A stretch of 34,068 bases of DNA from Dietzia natronolimnaea (GCF_002289575.1 NZ_NTGA01000035.1:1-34068); one strand, 5' to 3'; shown: positions 21,716 through 32,150, counted from the first letter of the stretch. Notes: generated by a model not told the origin, from the letters alone. Made by a program: numbers and translations.

Positions 21716-24700
21716 TGCACCCAGTCGCTCGCCGCGAGCACGCCGTCGGCGTCGATCCGGGCCGCGGGGTCCAGCAGCACCGCGGCCTCGCGCTCCTTGA
21801 CCTCATCTCCTGACCCCTCACCGAGGCGCCGGGCCTCGGGACGGCTGTAGAGGGACTCGCCGCCGTAGATGGCGTCGGTCAGTCGCCGTGCGCCCTCACG
21901 CTCGCGGGTCAGCGCGGCCTCGCGGATGCGCTCGGACTCCTGCTCGCCGAGCTGCGCGGCCACCGCGCGGTGGAACGCCTCGGGATGAGTCACGGCGATC
22001 AGGCCGGACACGTGACCGAAGCCGAGCGAGGTGAGCAGGCCGGCCCTGAGCGGCAGGTCCCCGCCCAGCTGCAGCGTCTCGCGCAACCACACCAGGTGCC
22101 GGTGCCGGTCCAGGACGTCGTCGACGCAGTCCAGGGCCCGGTTCGGGGGAAGCGTCCCCGAGCGCAGCATCTGGGTCAGGCCGATGAGCTGGAACGCGGC
22201 CGCGCCCCCCTTGGCATGCCCGGTGAGCGACTTCTGCGACACGACGAACAGCGGGTTGCCGTCGGAGCGACCGATCGCCGCGGCGAGACGCTCGTGGAGA
22301 TCCGACTCGTTGGGGTCGTTGGCCTTGGTCGAGGTGTCGTGCTTGCTCACCACGGCCAGGTCGTCCGCGGTCAGTCCGAGCTCTGCCAGACCCCGGGCCA
22401 GCGGCGACCGTCGTCCCCCGCGACCGGCGCCGAGAGCACCCAGCCCCGGGGCCGGGATCGAGGTGTGGGCACCGTCGGCGTACGACCCCGCCCAGGCCAC
22501 CACTCCGTGCACCGGCAGCCCCATGCGGGCCGCGACGTCGCCGCGCGCCAGCAGGATGGTGCCGCCGCCCTGGGACTCGACGAACCCGCCGCGCCGCCGG
22601 TCGTTGGCACGGCTGTAATGGCGCTCGTCGATCCCCTTGGCGGCCATGGCCGCGGAGTCGGCGGTGGCGGACATGTCGGCGAAGCCCTGGATGCCCTCGG
22701 TGGACAGGTCGTCGAACCCGCCTGCCACCACGAATTCGGCCTTGCCGGCGCGGATCTTGTCAAAGCCCTCCTCGACGCTCACCGCGGTGGTGGCACAGGC
22801 CGCCACCGGATGGACCATCGAGCCGTAGCCGCCGACGTAGGACTGCATGACGTGGGCGGCCACCACGTTGGGCAGGGCCTCCTGCAGCGTGTCGTTCGCG
22901 CGGCTGCGGCCCAGGATCCCGTCGATGTAGAGCGAGCGCATGCTCGTCATACCGCCCATGCCGGTGCCCTGGGTGTTGGCGACGTCGGCCGGATGGACGT
23001 GGGCCAGCAGCTCCGCCGGGGTGAAGCCCGAGGAGATGAAGGCGTCCACGGTGGCCACCAGGTTCCACGCCGCCACCCGGTCGATACCGGAGACCATGTC
23101 GGCGGGGATGCCCCATGCCGTGGGGTCGAAGCCGGTGGGGATCTGGCCACCCACGATGCGCGTAAGCGTGGTGCGGCGGGGGACGCGGATCTCGGTGCCC
23201 GCCTTGCGGGTGACCGTCCACTCGCCGTCCTCGCTTCGGGTGACGACGGTGTTCTCCGGATCGTCCTCCTGGTACGCGCGGGCCTGGCCCTCGTCATCCA
23301 CGACGAAGGACAGGTCCTCCGGCAGGAACACCGAGGTCAGCTGCGGCGAGGCGCCCGCGAACATCTCCGCGCGCGAATCGTCGGCGTAGGTGCGCACGCC
23401 CACCCGGGCGAGGACCTCGTCGTGGAACCGCTCGGCGATCTCGGCCTCGTCGATAGGGTCGCCGGACTCGGTGACGGTCCAGCCGGCGCGCGGCGAGTCC
23501 TCCCAGGTGATGAGTCCGGTGGACCAGGCCAGCTCCACCACGCCGGCCGCGCTGAGGTCACCGGTGGTCTCCACCTCGAAGCGGGTGCGTGCGCTGCCGT
23601 ACGGGCCGACCTCGCCGGATCCCACGATCACGACCATGTCCTCGAGGTCCTGCGTGACCTCGCCCCACTCGGGGCGCTCGTCGGGGGTGACGGTCTGCAG
23701 CGACGGCAGGGCCGCGATGGTCCCGTCCGCGTCGTCGGTGGTGGACTCGGACGTCGCCGCCGGCCGGTCCGCGGCGAGCGCGGCCATGTCCAGGTCGGCG
23801 GAGCCGAGCCCTCCGGTGAGGTCGACGGTGAGGGGAGCCTCGCCGGCGGCCCGGCGGACGTCCGGCGTGCAGGAGTCCAGCAGCTCGTCGGCGATCCCGG
23901 CGGTGGACCAGGTGGACACGCCCGCGGCCTCGACGGCCTCGACGAGCGAGTCGTTGTGGCCCATCAACCCGGTGCCCCGGACCCAGCCGATGATCGCGTG
24001 GACGAACGTCACGCGCTCGGACCAGGACTTCTCGGAACCCCACTTGGCGATCATGGCGTCGAGTGCGGCCTTGGCCTCGCCGTAGGCCCCGTCGCCGCCG
24101 AAGATCCCGCGGTTGGGCGAGCCCGGCAGCACCACGTGCAGTCGGGAGTCGACGTCGGTATCGGCGCCGATCGCACCGAGGCCGGCCACGAGCTTCTCCA
24201 CGCCCCACAACAGGACGCGCATCTCGGTCTCGGCCCGCGGTCCGGCGTCGGCCATCGAGCCCTGGACGCGTGGGGCGGCGAACGGGAAGAGCAGCGTCGG
24301 AGTGAGCGGAGCCTTGAGGACGGTGGTCTGTCCCCCGGCCGACTCGGCGTGTTCGGATCCGACCCACTCGACCAGGGCGTCGACGTCCGAGTACGAGGTG
24401 AGGTTGGCCGGCAGCACCCACAGCACCGCGCCACCGCGGGCCTGGGAGCGGTAGAGGTCCTTGAAGAAGGCCAGCTTGGACTGGTCGAGGCTGGAGGTGG
24501 TGGCGACCACGGTGGCCCCTCCCGCCAGGAGCTTTCCGGTGACGGCGGCGGCGATGGAGCCCTTGCCGGCCCCGGTGACGACGGCGACGTCGCCCGCGTA
24601 CTGGCCGACGAACTCCTCGGCGGCCGTCTCCGCGATCTCCCGGTAGGCGACCGCGAGGGCGTCCCGGCGGGCGTCGGCGGCCCGACCGGCCCACCAGCGG

Positions 24701-27700
24701 GCCTGCTCGGCCACGATGTCGCCGGCGCCGCGGAAGGCCTCCGCGGCGTCCGCGGGGACGTCGGTCCGCGTCCAGAGCCGGGCCAGGTCCTCGCGGGCCG
24801 AGGCCCAGCGATCGTCCAGGAGCACGGCCCGGGCCGGGTCGAAAGCCGGGGCCACGACGCGGCGCCAGTCGGCGCCCAGCTCGGCGGCCACAAGGTCAGC
24901 TAGCTCGGTGTCGGGATCGGCCTCGGCGAGGAGGTCGACCGCGTCCGGCTCGAGGTGCCCGAGGCGGGTGAGCACGCCGCGCGCGGCGCGGGCCAGGACC
25001 CCGTCGGCTCCGGTGATCTCGTCGGCGAACTCGGACAGGGCCCCGGAGTCGACCACTCCGCCGCCGCCGGCCCCGGAGGACGGCATGGCGACGGCGACGC
25101 CGTTCGCGGCGCCGACGGCGGACACGGCCGCGTCGATGAGGGCGTCCAGCCCGGCCACGTCCTTGACGCCCGAGGCGTCGAGGGTGGCCAGGTCGCCACC
25201 GCGGATCGAGGCGCCGTCGCGGGTGCCCAGGGCGATCTCCGCGGTGACGTGCTGCGCCCAGCCGGGTCCGAGCTCCCAGGGGCCCGTGACGCGCTCGGTG
25301 ATGTACGCCGGCCGCTTGCCGGTGCGGCCCAGGACCGCACGAAGCGCCTCGCCTACCGCGTCGGACAGGACGGGGCCGAAGGGCGAGTACCCGCGGGCCA
25401 GGCGCGAGACCTGGTCGGACAGGGTCGGGAAGTCCGCCTCGGCCGCGCCGTCGATGGCGCCCAGGCTCAATTCCGTGCCCAGGTCCAGCAGGAGCTGGTT
25501 GCGGCGCGAGGAGACGCCGTCACACAGCGTCTCGATGGAGTCGCCGGGGGCGATCTGCTCGGGACGGACCTTGGTGCGCAGCGCCACCAGCATGCGGGTG
25601 GCGGCGGGGGCGCCGAAGTCCAGGTCGTCCGGGCGGGGTGCGCCGGGGGCGGCCTCGACTGCCGGGGGGGTGGATCGGTCCGCACCGGCCGTGCCGGGGG
25701 TGTTGACGGCCGGTGCGGGGTCTGTGGGGGCCGCCTGGTCGGCGGCCGCGGTGTTGGTCGAACCTGCGTCGCTCGACCCGCTGGTGGACTCGGTGGCGCC
25801 TACCGAGTCCTCGTCGTCGACCTCCACGCTGGGCGGCAGGGTGCCGTACAGCGTCGCCGAGTCGCGCTCGACGTTGAGCACCTGGGCGCGGGGGCCCCGG
25901 TGCGTGGGCAGGTCGAGGGTCTTGGAGGCGAGGTTCGCCACGGTCGGGGCGTTGGCCACACCGACCTCGACAAAGCACTCGATGCCGAGTCCACCGCAGT
26001 CGATCGGGGTGAACAGCAGCTCCTGCGTCTCGATCCAGCGGACCGGGCTGGCGAACTGCCAGGCCAGCAGCTCGACCAACAGGAGGCGTCCCAGACGCGT
26101 CGGGGTGGCGGACCACGACTCCCAGTCCGCGAGGACCTCGGCGAGGGAGTCGGCCGGCACGAGGTCGGCGATCTCCTGCACGAAGTCGCGCTCGAGGCTG
26201 AACAGACGCGGCACCAGGTTGGGGATGTAGCGGCCCACGAGCACCGAGATGTCGATGTCGTGCGGGATCAGCGCGTCGAGGGTGGCCCGGAAGTCCGGGA
26301 CGCCGCCGCGCAGGACGGTGGAGTGGAAGGGCACGTCGATGCCGGGCACAAGGATGAAGGCGTTCTTGCCCCCGGACCGCTCGAGTTCGCGCTCGACTGC
26401 CTTCTCCAGGGCCTTACAGCCGGCGACGGTGCCGGCAAGCGCGTACTGGGACCCCGCGAGGTTGTAGTTGACGATCTCGATGAACTCACCGGAGTCCTCG
26501 GCCACGCCGGCCACCCAGTCCACGACCTCGTCGTCACCGATTCCCATCTGCGACGGGCGGATCGCGGCCATCCGGTAGTCGGACCGCCCCTCGGCGTCGC
26601 GCGGGACCAGCTCGTGCATGGTCGACCCGCGCTGGAAGACGATCTCCAGCAGCGGCTCGAGCTCCAACGTGCCGGAGATGGCGGCCAGGGCGTCGTACTC
26701 ACCGATCGAGTGGCCGGCGAAGTAGGCCCCGTCGACGAACAACCCGTCGGCCTCGAGCTCGGCGCGCTGCGCCACGGCTAGGCACGCCATCGCGACCTGG
26801 GTGAACTGCGTCAGGTAGAGCACGCCGTCGGGGTGCCGGTGGACGGTGCCCCGGACGGTCACCTCGGTGGGGTTCTCGCGGACGAGCGCCAGGATGGAGA
26901 ACCCCAGAGCCTTGCGCGTGTGCGCGTCCGCGCGGTCCCAGATCTCGCGGGCGGCCGGGCAGCGGGTGCGCCCCTCCATGCCCATGCCCTTGGCCTGGAT
27001 GCCCTGGCCGGGGAAGGCGTAGACGGTGCGCGGGGCCTCGGTCAGCGCGGTGGCGGCCATGACGGTGGCGCCGTCGACCGTGCAGGTGACCTCGAGGACC
27101 TGGCCGCCGGCGTGGCGCCCGGTCTGGACGGCCCGGACCTTGATGTGGTCGCCCGGTCGGACCGGGGCGAGCATGCGGGCGGTCCACCCGGCGATCCGCA
27201 GGGCGGGGTCGCGGCCGTCCGAGGCCTGGACCGCGTGCTGCGCGGCGGCCGAGAGCCACATGCCGTGCACGATCACCCCGCCGAGGCCGGCCAGGTCGGC
27301 TGCGGTGTCGGAGACGTGGATGGGGTTGTGGTCGCCGGAGACCAGCGCGAAGGCGGTCATGTCGTGCGGCGCGATGAGCGAGGTGGACACCCGCTGCTGG
27401 CGGCTCGTCTCGGCCGGGCTCGCGGCCCCGCCCTCGGCCGTGACCAGGGCGCCGCCGGCGGGCCGGGGGTCACCCACCTCGGCACCACCGGTGCGGCCGC
27501 GGATCGCGAACCGCTCCGACAGGGTGCACAGGGGTGACTGCGAACCGTCGGCGGCGACCGTGGCGACCTCGACCGACACCTCGACGACGCGTCCGAGGTC
27601 GGTGTCGCGGACGTCTCCCGACCGGGCGACGACGACGAGGTCGGTCGACTGCGCGGGCAGCGCGGAGTGCATGCGGATGCCGTGGTCGAGGTGGACCAGG

Positions 27701-30700
27701 TCCAGCAGACCTTCCACCACCGTTCCCTCGACAGCTGTTCCGCCGCCGCGCGGGCGACGCGCCTCACCGAGGACCGCGAACACCGCGGGCCACGCCGCAC
27801 CCACGAGGGCGTCGGGGACGCCGTCCGAGGTGATGAGCGAGGTGGGCAGACTGCCGGCGGTGACACCGGTGTGGTCGGAGGCGAGGGTGGGCTCGAAGGT
27901 GAACCGGGCCGTGGCCACGCCATCCGTGACCTCCGGCAGGGCGTCGATCGCGGTGCCCCCGGCGCCGCCGCGGCCGACGCCGGCGGCGGTGCTCAGGAGG
28001 GTGCGCATGGCGGCTTCCGCGGCGTCGTCGGTGACGACCGGGGCGGCGCCCGCGGCGACCGCGTCGCCCAGGGTGATCGTGATGGTCATCTCGGTCGGGC
28101 CGATGGGCAGCGTGAGGTCGACGGTGCGGCCGTCCGGGCCCGGGGTGAGGACGGCGCCGGAGACCGGGTGGTACCCGATGCCGCTCGGGTCGATCTCCCA
28201 GGCGTGCAGGACGCCGAGGCGGTGGACGGGGCTCACCACCAGACGGCCCGCCCACGAGACGTCGGGAGCGTTGAGCACGTCGGCGACCGGGCCCTGCGCC
28301 GTGGTCACGGTCCCGCGACGGCGGCTGCTCACCTCCTGGGTGGTGGGCATGTACTCGCGGACACGGTCGACAGTGGCGTACTCGAAGCGATCGAGCAGAT
28401 CGCCGACCGGCTCGTCGACCCGGGTGATCCCGGCGACCGCGGTGGTGCCGGGGATGACGCACACGGCGTCGGCGTCGTACCGGGCGTCGTGGGCCTGCCA
28501 CAGTGAGTCGGAGCGCCACCAGCGACGGACGTCGCCGTCGATGACGGGCACGAACGGGACGGGCTTGCCCGGCATGCGACAGATGTCGAGGAACTCGGCG
28601 GCGTCGGCGGGGTGCAGGGTCGCCGTGGCCAGGTCCGGGTAGCGGTCCGCGAGTGCGTCGACGACCTCGGTGGGCTGCTCCATCGCCTCGACGAGGGGGA
28701 AGGCCGACACGATGCGCCCGGAGTCCGCGGCATCCAGCCTGGCCTCGGCGCGCTGCACCATGCGGTGGAACCGCTCACGGATGGTGGGGTCGAGCCACAC
28801 CGAGCGGCCGCCGGCGGCCTCCGCCTCGGAGGCGGTACCGGCAGTGGGAGCGGTTGCGAGCGACAGCTCGGCGAACCGACGAAGCCACTGCTCGTAGGTC
28901 ATGGATCCGAGGTCCCCGAAGTACGGCTTGGCGGTGCCGTTGATCGCGGCGATGATCTCCTCGCGGCGCTCGGCCACGGCGTCGGCGTCACCGGCGACCT
29001 CGTCCAACAGGCGCCCGGCGCGGGCGGCGGTGTTGTCGATCTCGTGGATGTCGGCGCCGAGCTGGCTGCGGCCCGAGGCCATGCCGCCCTCGGCCTGTCC
29101 GGCCCCGACCCAGTGGTCCACGCCGACGGTGTCCACGAGGAGCTGCTTGACCTGCGGGCTGGTGGTGGCCTCGAGAGTCGCCATGGCGGCCGTGCCCACG
29201 AGGATGCCGTCGACGGGCATGGCCGGGAAGCCGTGGGCGTTGGCCCAGGACCCGGTCAGGTAATCGGCGGCCCGCTCCGGGGTGCCGATCCCGCCGCCGA
29301 CGCACAGGACCACGTTGGGTCGGTCGCGCAGCATGGGGTAGGTGGCCAGGAGCAGCGAGTCGAGGTCCTCCCACGAGTGGTGTCCCCCGGCCCGGCCGCC
29401 CTCGACGTGGACGATCACCGGCATGTGCGGGACCTCGGCCGCGATCCGCACGACCTGGCGGATCTGCGCGACGGTCCCGGGCTTGAAGCTCACGTGGCGC
29501 AGTCCCGCCTCGGTGAGCTCCTCGATCAGGGCCACGGACTCGTCGAGCTCGGGGATGCCGGCGGTCACGATGACCCCGTCGAAGGGAACGCCCGCCGCGC
29601 GAGCCTTCTGGACCAGTCGCTTGCCGCCGACCTGGAGTTTCCACAGGTACGGATCGAGGAAGAGGGAGTTGAACTGGACGCTGCGGCCGGGCTCGAGCAG
29701 CTCGGCCAGACGGCGGGTGTTCTCCGCGAAGATCGCCTCTGTCACCTGTCCTCCGCCGGCGAGCTCGGCCCAGTGGCCGGCGTTGGCGGCGGCGGCGACG
29801 ATCTCCGGGTCCACGGTGGTCGGGGTCATCCCGGCCAGCAGGATCGGCGAGCACCCGGTGAGGCGGGTGAACGAGGTCTCCACGTGCACGGTGCCGTCGG
29901 GCAGGGTGATGAGCTGGGGCTGGTAGGCCGTCCACGGACGCTCGATCGACGGGGTCGCGCCGGGTGTGAAGAGGTTGCGCAGGCCGCCGCGGGTGGCGGC
30001 GGCGACCACGCCGACGCCCTGACCGCGGACCACCGAGCGGTTGAGGCGGGTCAGGGCCTCGCCCGGGCCCATGTCGAGGATCCAGTCGGCGCCGGAGTGC
30101 AGGGCCTCCGCCATCTCCTCGACCCAGTCGACGGGCTCGACGAAGACCTGGCGGGCCAGAGCGGTCGCACGGGCGGTGTCCAGGCCACAGCGGGCCGCCC
30201 AGTCGGACACGACGTCCACGGCGGGTGCCATCGCCGGATGGTGGAACCCGACCTCCACGTCGAGGGGGTCGAAGACGGGGGCGAAGACCTCGCCGCCGGT
30301 GAGCTTGGCCTCGCGGCGGCGGCGGGACTCGGCCTCGAGGTCCGCACAGTGCCGGCGCAGGTCCTCGAGGTCGTCCGGACGGCCCACCACGACGTGGCGT
30401 CGCTGGGCGTTGCGGATGGAGACGGTGGGCCGCAGCGAGGGGTCGACCGTCGCGAAGACCTCGTCGACCAGGGCTCGCAGCTCCGCGCCGTCGATGCCCG
30501 ACACCCCGACCATGGGGCTGGCCTCACCGCGACGGAACAGGCCCGTGCGGCGACCGACCAGGGTGGCCGCGGCGCCGATCAGTTCGGCCACCGCCAGGAG
30601 GCGGTCGTCGACCGATCCGAAGGTCTGGACCGACTCCACGGCCAGGATCCCCTGGGAGTGTCCGACCACCGCGGCGGGGGCGGTGTCGTTGACGTCGAAG

Positions 30701-31119
30701 CCCTCGGCGGCGAGCGCGCGGACGGCACCCACCTGGGTGAGCAGGACGGCGGGCAGGGAGACCGCGGCGGAGGACAGCGATGCCTCCTCGGGCAGGTGGC
30801 CGTGGTCCTCGTCCTCGCCGGTAGTGGTGTTGGCCCACTCTATGGGCCGGAAACCGTGGGGCCGGACAACCGCGATCTCGTCGTGGACGGGTTCGGTGAG
30901 GGCGACGGAGGAGTCGACGAGGTCCTGCAGCTCGGGACCGATCCCGGTGCCGTCGATGAGATCGCTCAACGCGTCGCGCCACGCGATGCCCTGCCCTCCG
31001 AAGGCGAGCGCGTAGGCGGTACCCTCACGCAGATCGTCCGCGAGCGCCCGGGCCTGGCGGCGGGCCGCGTGTCCGGTCTCGAGCGGGCGGGGTGTGAGGT
31101 CGCGGTCGTCGATCGTCAC
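21712..31119 (-). CDS. fas: Type I fatty acid synthase (multidomain FAS-I)
   Basis: One 3135-residue chain (the mycobacterial enzyme is about 3070) that makes C16-C26 acyl-CoAs, the precursors of membrane lipids and mycolates. Domain order: acetyltransferase (Ser155 in VVGHSQG), FMN enoyl reductase (about 410-900; LLAGMTPTTVDPE, then AELAGGGQ), hot-dog dehydratase (about 1150-1400; His1264 in GDHNPIH), malonyl/palmitoyl transferase (Ser1471 in FAGHSIGEY), ACP (LCDGVSSRRNQ; Ser1870 or 1871 modified), ketoreductase (about 2170-2550; VVTGAGKGSIAAA), ketosynthase (Cys2775 in VAACATT, His in SKHDTSTKANDPNE and in KSLTGHAKGG). A Ser/Thr/Ala/Pro linker at about 1765-1835 tethers the mobile ACP. There is no C-terminal PPT domain; acpS supplies it in trans. 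The GTG start at 31119 has AAGGAG 8 bases upstream. Confidence 0.98.
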   Translation of the reverse strand: MTIDDRDLTPRPLETGHAARRQARALADDLREGTAYALAFGGQGIAWRDALSDLIDGTGIGPELQDLVDSSVALTEPVHDEIAVVRPHGFRPIEWANTTTGEDEDHGHLPEEASLSSAAVSLPAVLLTQVGAVRALAAEGFDVNDTAPAAVVGHSQGILAVESVQTFGSVDDRLLAVAELIGAAATLVGRRTGLFRRGEASPMVGVSGIDGAELRALVDEVFATVDPSLRPTVSIRNAQRRHVVVGRPDDLEDLRRHCADLEAESRRRREAKLTGGEVFAPVFDPLDVEVGFHHPAMAPAVDVVSDWAARCGLDTARATALARQVFVEPVDWVEEMAEALHSGADWILDMGPGEALTRLNRSVVRGQGVGVVAAATRGGLRNLFTPGATPSIERPWTAYQPQLITLPDGTVHVETSFTRLTGCSPILLAGMTPTTVDPEIVAAAANAGHWAELAGGGQVTEAIFAENTRRLAELLEPGRSVQFNSLFLDPYLWKLQVGGKRLVQKARAAGVPFDGVIVTAGIPELDESVALIEELTEAGLRHVSFKPGTVAQIRQVVRIAAEVPHMPVIVHVEGGRAGGHHSWEDLDSLLLATYPMLRDRPNVVLCVGGGIGTPERAADYLTGSWANAHGFPAMPVDGILVGTAAMATLEATTSPQVKQLLVDTVGVDHWVGAGQAEGGMASGRSQLGADIHEIDNTAARAGRLLDEVAGDADAVAERREEIIAAINGTAKPYFGDLGSMTYEQWLRRFAELSLATAPTAGTASEAEAAGGRSVWLDPTIRERFHRMVQRAEARLDAADSGRIVSAFPLVEAMEQPTEVVDALADRYPDLATATLHPADAAEFLDICRMPGKPVPFVPVIDGDVRRWWRSDSLWQAHDARYDADAVCVIPGTTAVAGITRVDEPVGDLLDRFEYATVDRVREYMPTTQEVSSRRRGTVTTAQGPVADVLNAPDVSWAGRLVVSPVHRLGVLHAWEIDPSGIGYHPVSGAVLTPGPDGRTVDLTLPIGPTEMTITITLGDAVAAGAAPVVTDDAAEAAMRTLLSTAAGVGRGGAGGTAIDALPEVTDGVATARFTFEPTLASDHTGVTAGSLPTSLITSDGVPDALVGAAWPAVFAVLGEARRPRGGGTAVEGTVVEGLLDLVHLDHGIRMHSALPAQSTDLVVVARSGDVRDTDLGRVVEVSVEVATVAADGSQSPLCTLSERFAIRGRTGGAEVGDPRPAGGALVTAEGGAASPAETSRQQRVSTSLIAPHDMTAFALVSGDHNPIHVSDTAADLAGLGGVIVHGMWLSAAAQHAVQASDGRDPALRIAGWTARMLAPVRPGDHIKVRAVQTGRHAGGQVLEVTCTVDGATVMAATALTEAPRTVYAFPGQGIQAKGMGMEGRTRCPAAREIWDRADAHTRKALGFSILALVRENPTEVTVRGTVHRHPDGVLYLTQFTQVAMACLAVAQRAELEADGLFVDGAYFAGHSIGEYDALAAISGTLELEPLLEIVFQRGSTMHELVPRDAEGRSDYRMAAIRPSQMGIGDDEVVDWVAGVAEDSGEFIEIVNYNLAGSQYALAGTVAGCKALEKAVERELERSGGKNAFILVPGIDVPFHSTVLRGGVPDFRATLDALIPHDIDISVLVGRYIPNLVPRLFSLERDFVQEIADLVPADSLAEVLADWESWSATPTRLGRLLLVELLAWQFASPVRWIETQELLFTPIDCGGLGIECFVEVGVANAPTVANLASKTLDLPTHRGPRAQVLNVERDSATLYGTLPPSVEVDDEDSVGATESTSGSSDAGSTNTAAADQAAPTDPAPAVNTPGTAGADRSTPPAVEAAPGAPRPDDLDFGAPAATRMLVALRTKVRPEQIAPGDSIETLCDGVSSRRNQLLLDLGTELSLGAIDGAAEADFPTLSDQVSRLARGYSPFGPVLSDAVGEALRAVLGRTGKRPAYITERVTGPWELGPGWAQHVTAEIALGTRDGASIRGGDLATLDASGVKDVAGLDALIDAAVSAVGAANGVAVAMPSSGAGGGGVVDSGALSEFADEITGADGVLARAARGVLTRLGHLEPDAVDLLAEADPDTELADLVAAELGADWRRVVAPAFDPARAVLLDDRWASAREDLARLWTRTDVPADAAEAFRGAGDIVAEQARWWAGRAADARRDALAVAYREIAETAAEEFVGQYAGDVAVVTGAGKGSIAAAVTGKLLAGGATVVATTSSLDQSKLAFFKDLYRSQARGGAVLWVLPANLTSYSDVDALVEWVGSEHAESAGGQTTVLKAPLTPTLLFPFAAPRVQGSMADAGPRAETEMRVLLWGVEKLVAGLGAIGADTDVDSRLHVVLPGSPNRGIFGGDGAYGEAKAALDAMIAKWGSEKSWSERVTFVHAIIGWVRGTGLMGHNDSLVEAVEAAGVSTWSTAGIADELLDSCTPDVRRAAGEAPLTVDLTGGLGSADLDMAALAADRPAATSESTTDDADGTIAALPSLQTVTPDERPEWGEVTQDLEDMVVIVGSGEVGPYGSARTRFEVETTGDLSAAGVVELAWSTGLITWEDSPRAGWTVTESGDPIDEAEIAERFHDEVLARVGVRTYADDSRAEMFAGASPQLTSVFLPEDLSFVVDDEGQARAYQEDDPENTVVTRSEDGEWTVTRKAGTEIRVPRRTTLTRIVGGQIPTGFDPTAWGIPADMVSGIDRVAAWNLVATVDAFISSGFTPAELLAHVHPADVANTQGTGMGGMTSMRSLYIDGILGRSRANDTLQEALPNVVAAHVMQSYVGGYGSMVHPVAACATTAVSVEEGFDKIRAGKAEFVVAGGFDDLSTEGIQGFADMSATADSAAMAAKGIDERHYSRANDRRRGGFVESQGGGTILLARGDVAARMGLPVHGVVAWAGSYADGAHTSIPAPGLGALGAGRGGRRSPLARGLAELGLTADDLAVVSKHDTSTKANDPNESDLHERLAAAIGRSDGNPLFVVSQKSLTGHAKGGAAAFQLIGLTQMLRSGTLPPNRALDCVDDVLDRHRHLVWLRETLQLGGDLPLRAGLLTSLGFGHVSGLIAVTHPEAFHRAVAAQLGEQESERIREAALTREREGARRLTDAIYGGESLYSRPEARRLGEGSGDEVKEREAAVLLDPAARIDADGVLAASDWVQ

Positions 31120-31293
31120 GTGTGGAACTCCTTGGCAACTTCGTCTGGAACAACTCCGCGCCGAGACCGGGTACTGGTCCGACGCAGGGCACAGACTGCC
31201 ACAGGAACTTGAGGCGTTCCTCAGCTTGAGGGGGTACGTCCGTCCGTCGGGGGGAGGCCTGACGGGGTCCGGAAGTGGCGACGGTCACACTTT

Positions 31294-31336
31294 GAACCTG
31301 ACGGTTCCCTCATACGCACAGGTGAGGGACACCTCA
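31294..31336. promoter_or_regulatory. Pair of inverted repeats upstream of fas
   Basis: GAACC-TGAC-GGTTC (31294-31307) and TGAGG-GACA-CCTCA (31323-31336) each have perfect 5-base arms and a 4-base spacer. Their centres are 29 bases apart, and they lie about 175-217 bases upstream of the fas start. They are candidate operators for a TetR-type or other fatty-acid regulator. The rest of 31120-31379 shows no gene. Confidence 0.5.
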
Positions 31337-31379
31337 GGTTCCGTCACGCGTCGTTATCGAATCGTTACTTCCTTCTCAG

Positions 31380-31434
31380 GGGGGAGCCTCCCCTCGACGG
31401 CGTGTCGCGGGCGCCTCGCGCCGCCGGCTCCCCC
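31380..31434 (-). terminator. GC-rich hairpin after the secreted protein gene
   Basis: GGGGGAGCC (31380-31388) pairs with GGCTCCCCC (31426-31434). It starts on the base after the stop codon of the upstream gene. There is no T-run, as is common for actinobacterial hairpin terminators, so it may also only stabilise the 3' end. Confidence 0.55.
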
Positions 31435-31980
31435 TCAGGCCCCGCAGCGGAGGGCGGCCATCATCTCGGCGTCGAGCCCCTCGACAGGACACAGATCGGC
31501 GGCCAGTCGGCGCGGACCCGACGACCACTCGACGTGGGCCGTCCGCACCTCGTCCCCGAAGGCGACGGTGACCAGTCCCCCCACGCCCGGCTGCTGGTCC
31601 GCTGCCAGTCCCCCGCGCCCGACCGTCTCGACGGCGGTCACCTCGGCGACGGTCGCCGGCCCCGGTGCGGGGATCAGTCGCAACTGGACCCTGGTGCCGT
31701 CGAACGCGCCGACCCAGGCGGCCAGCATTCCCGTACCGTCCGCGCGCAGGTCGAGGGTGTAGCCGTGCGAGAACCACGACCCGGTCTCGCGCACCACTTC
31801 CGCCGGGGAGGGCGCCGTGACGGCCGGCGACGGGGCCGCCGGGGTGGCGACGGCCGGTGACGGGGTGGCCAGGGTGGGGGCGGCGAGGGTGGGGGCGGCG
31901 AGCACCGCCACAGCGACCGCGGCCGTGGCCGCAGCCAGCCTGCGCCCCACCACCCACGGACTTCTTCGCTGCATCCTCAT
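31435..31980 (-). CDS. Secreted protein of unknown function
   Basis: 181 residues. It has a signal peptide: a basic N-region MRMQRRSPWVVGRR, then AAATAAVAVAVLAAPTLA, with a likely cleavage after an Ala-X-Ala near residue 30-35. An Ala/Pro/Thr/Val-rich segment with repeated APTLA and SPAV motifs follows to about residue 60. The mature domain (ETGSWFSHGYTLDLRADGTGML to the C-terminal ADLCP...LRCGA) resembles actinobacterial secreted proteins with a G-x-W-x-x-H-G-x-x-L start and two C-terminal cysteines that could form a disulfide; their function is unknown. The start could be Met1 (31980) or Met3 (31974). It is divergent from metP. Confidence 0.75.
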   Translation of the reverse strand: MRMQRRSPWVVGRRLAAATAAVAVAVLAAPTLAAPTLATPSPAVATPAAPSPAVTAPSPAEVVRETGSWFSHGYTLDLRADGTGMLAAWVGAFDGTRVQLRLIPAPGPATVAEVTAVETVGRGGLAADQQPGVGGLVTVAFGDEVRTAHVEWSSGPRRLAADLCPVEGLDAEMMAALRCGA

Positions 31981-32009
31981 GAGATCACTGTAGTCCCGCT
32001 GGTAACACG

Positions 32010-32025
32010 ATTCGGTGCCGCGAAT
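32010..32025. promoter_or_regulatory. Inverted repeat between the secreted protein gene and metP
   Basis: ATTCG-GTGCCG-CGAAT lies in the 170-bp divergent region, 125 bases upstream of metP. A regulator site is possible. The arms are only five bases, so chance is not excluded, and I see no McbR-type or other named box. Confidence 0.25.
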
Positions 32026-32150
32026 GCGTCGAAATGGTCACCAAAACCACAACCCGCCGTGAAGATATGGGAAGTAGTGGAGACCACACCTATCGTCGGT
32101 CCGTCACACCCGGCGGATCCGCCGCCCGATCGCCCCACAAGGAGTCGACC

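Noticed and set aside
21970-31212. Very long plus-strand open frames (up to nearly 1000 codons) opposite fas
   Set aside because: They are antisense shadows caused by the high GC third positions of fas; they are His/Gly/Arg-rich, without domains, and fas itself is fully accounted for.
31120-31434. Gene in the fas upstream region
   Set aside because: Plus-strand frames here continue antisense through the secreted protein gene and lack start signals; the region is better read as regulatory.
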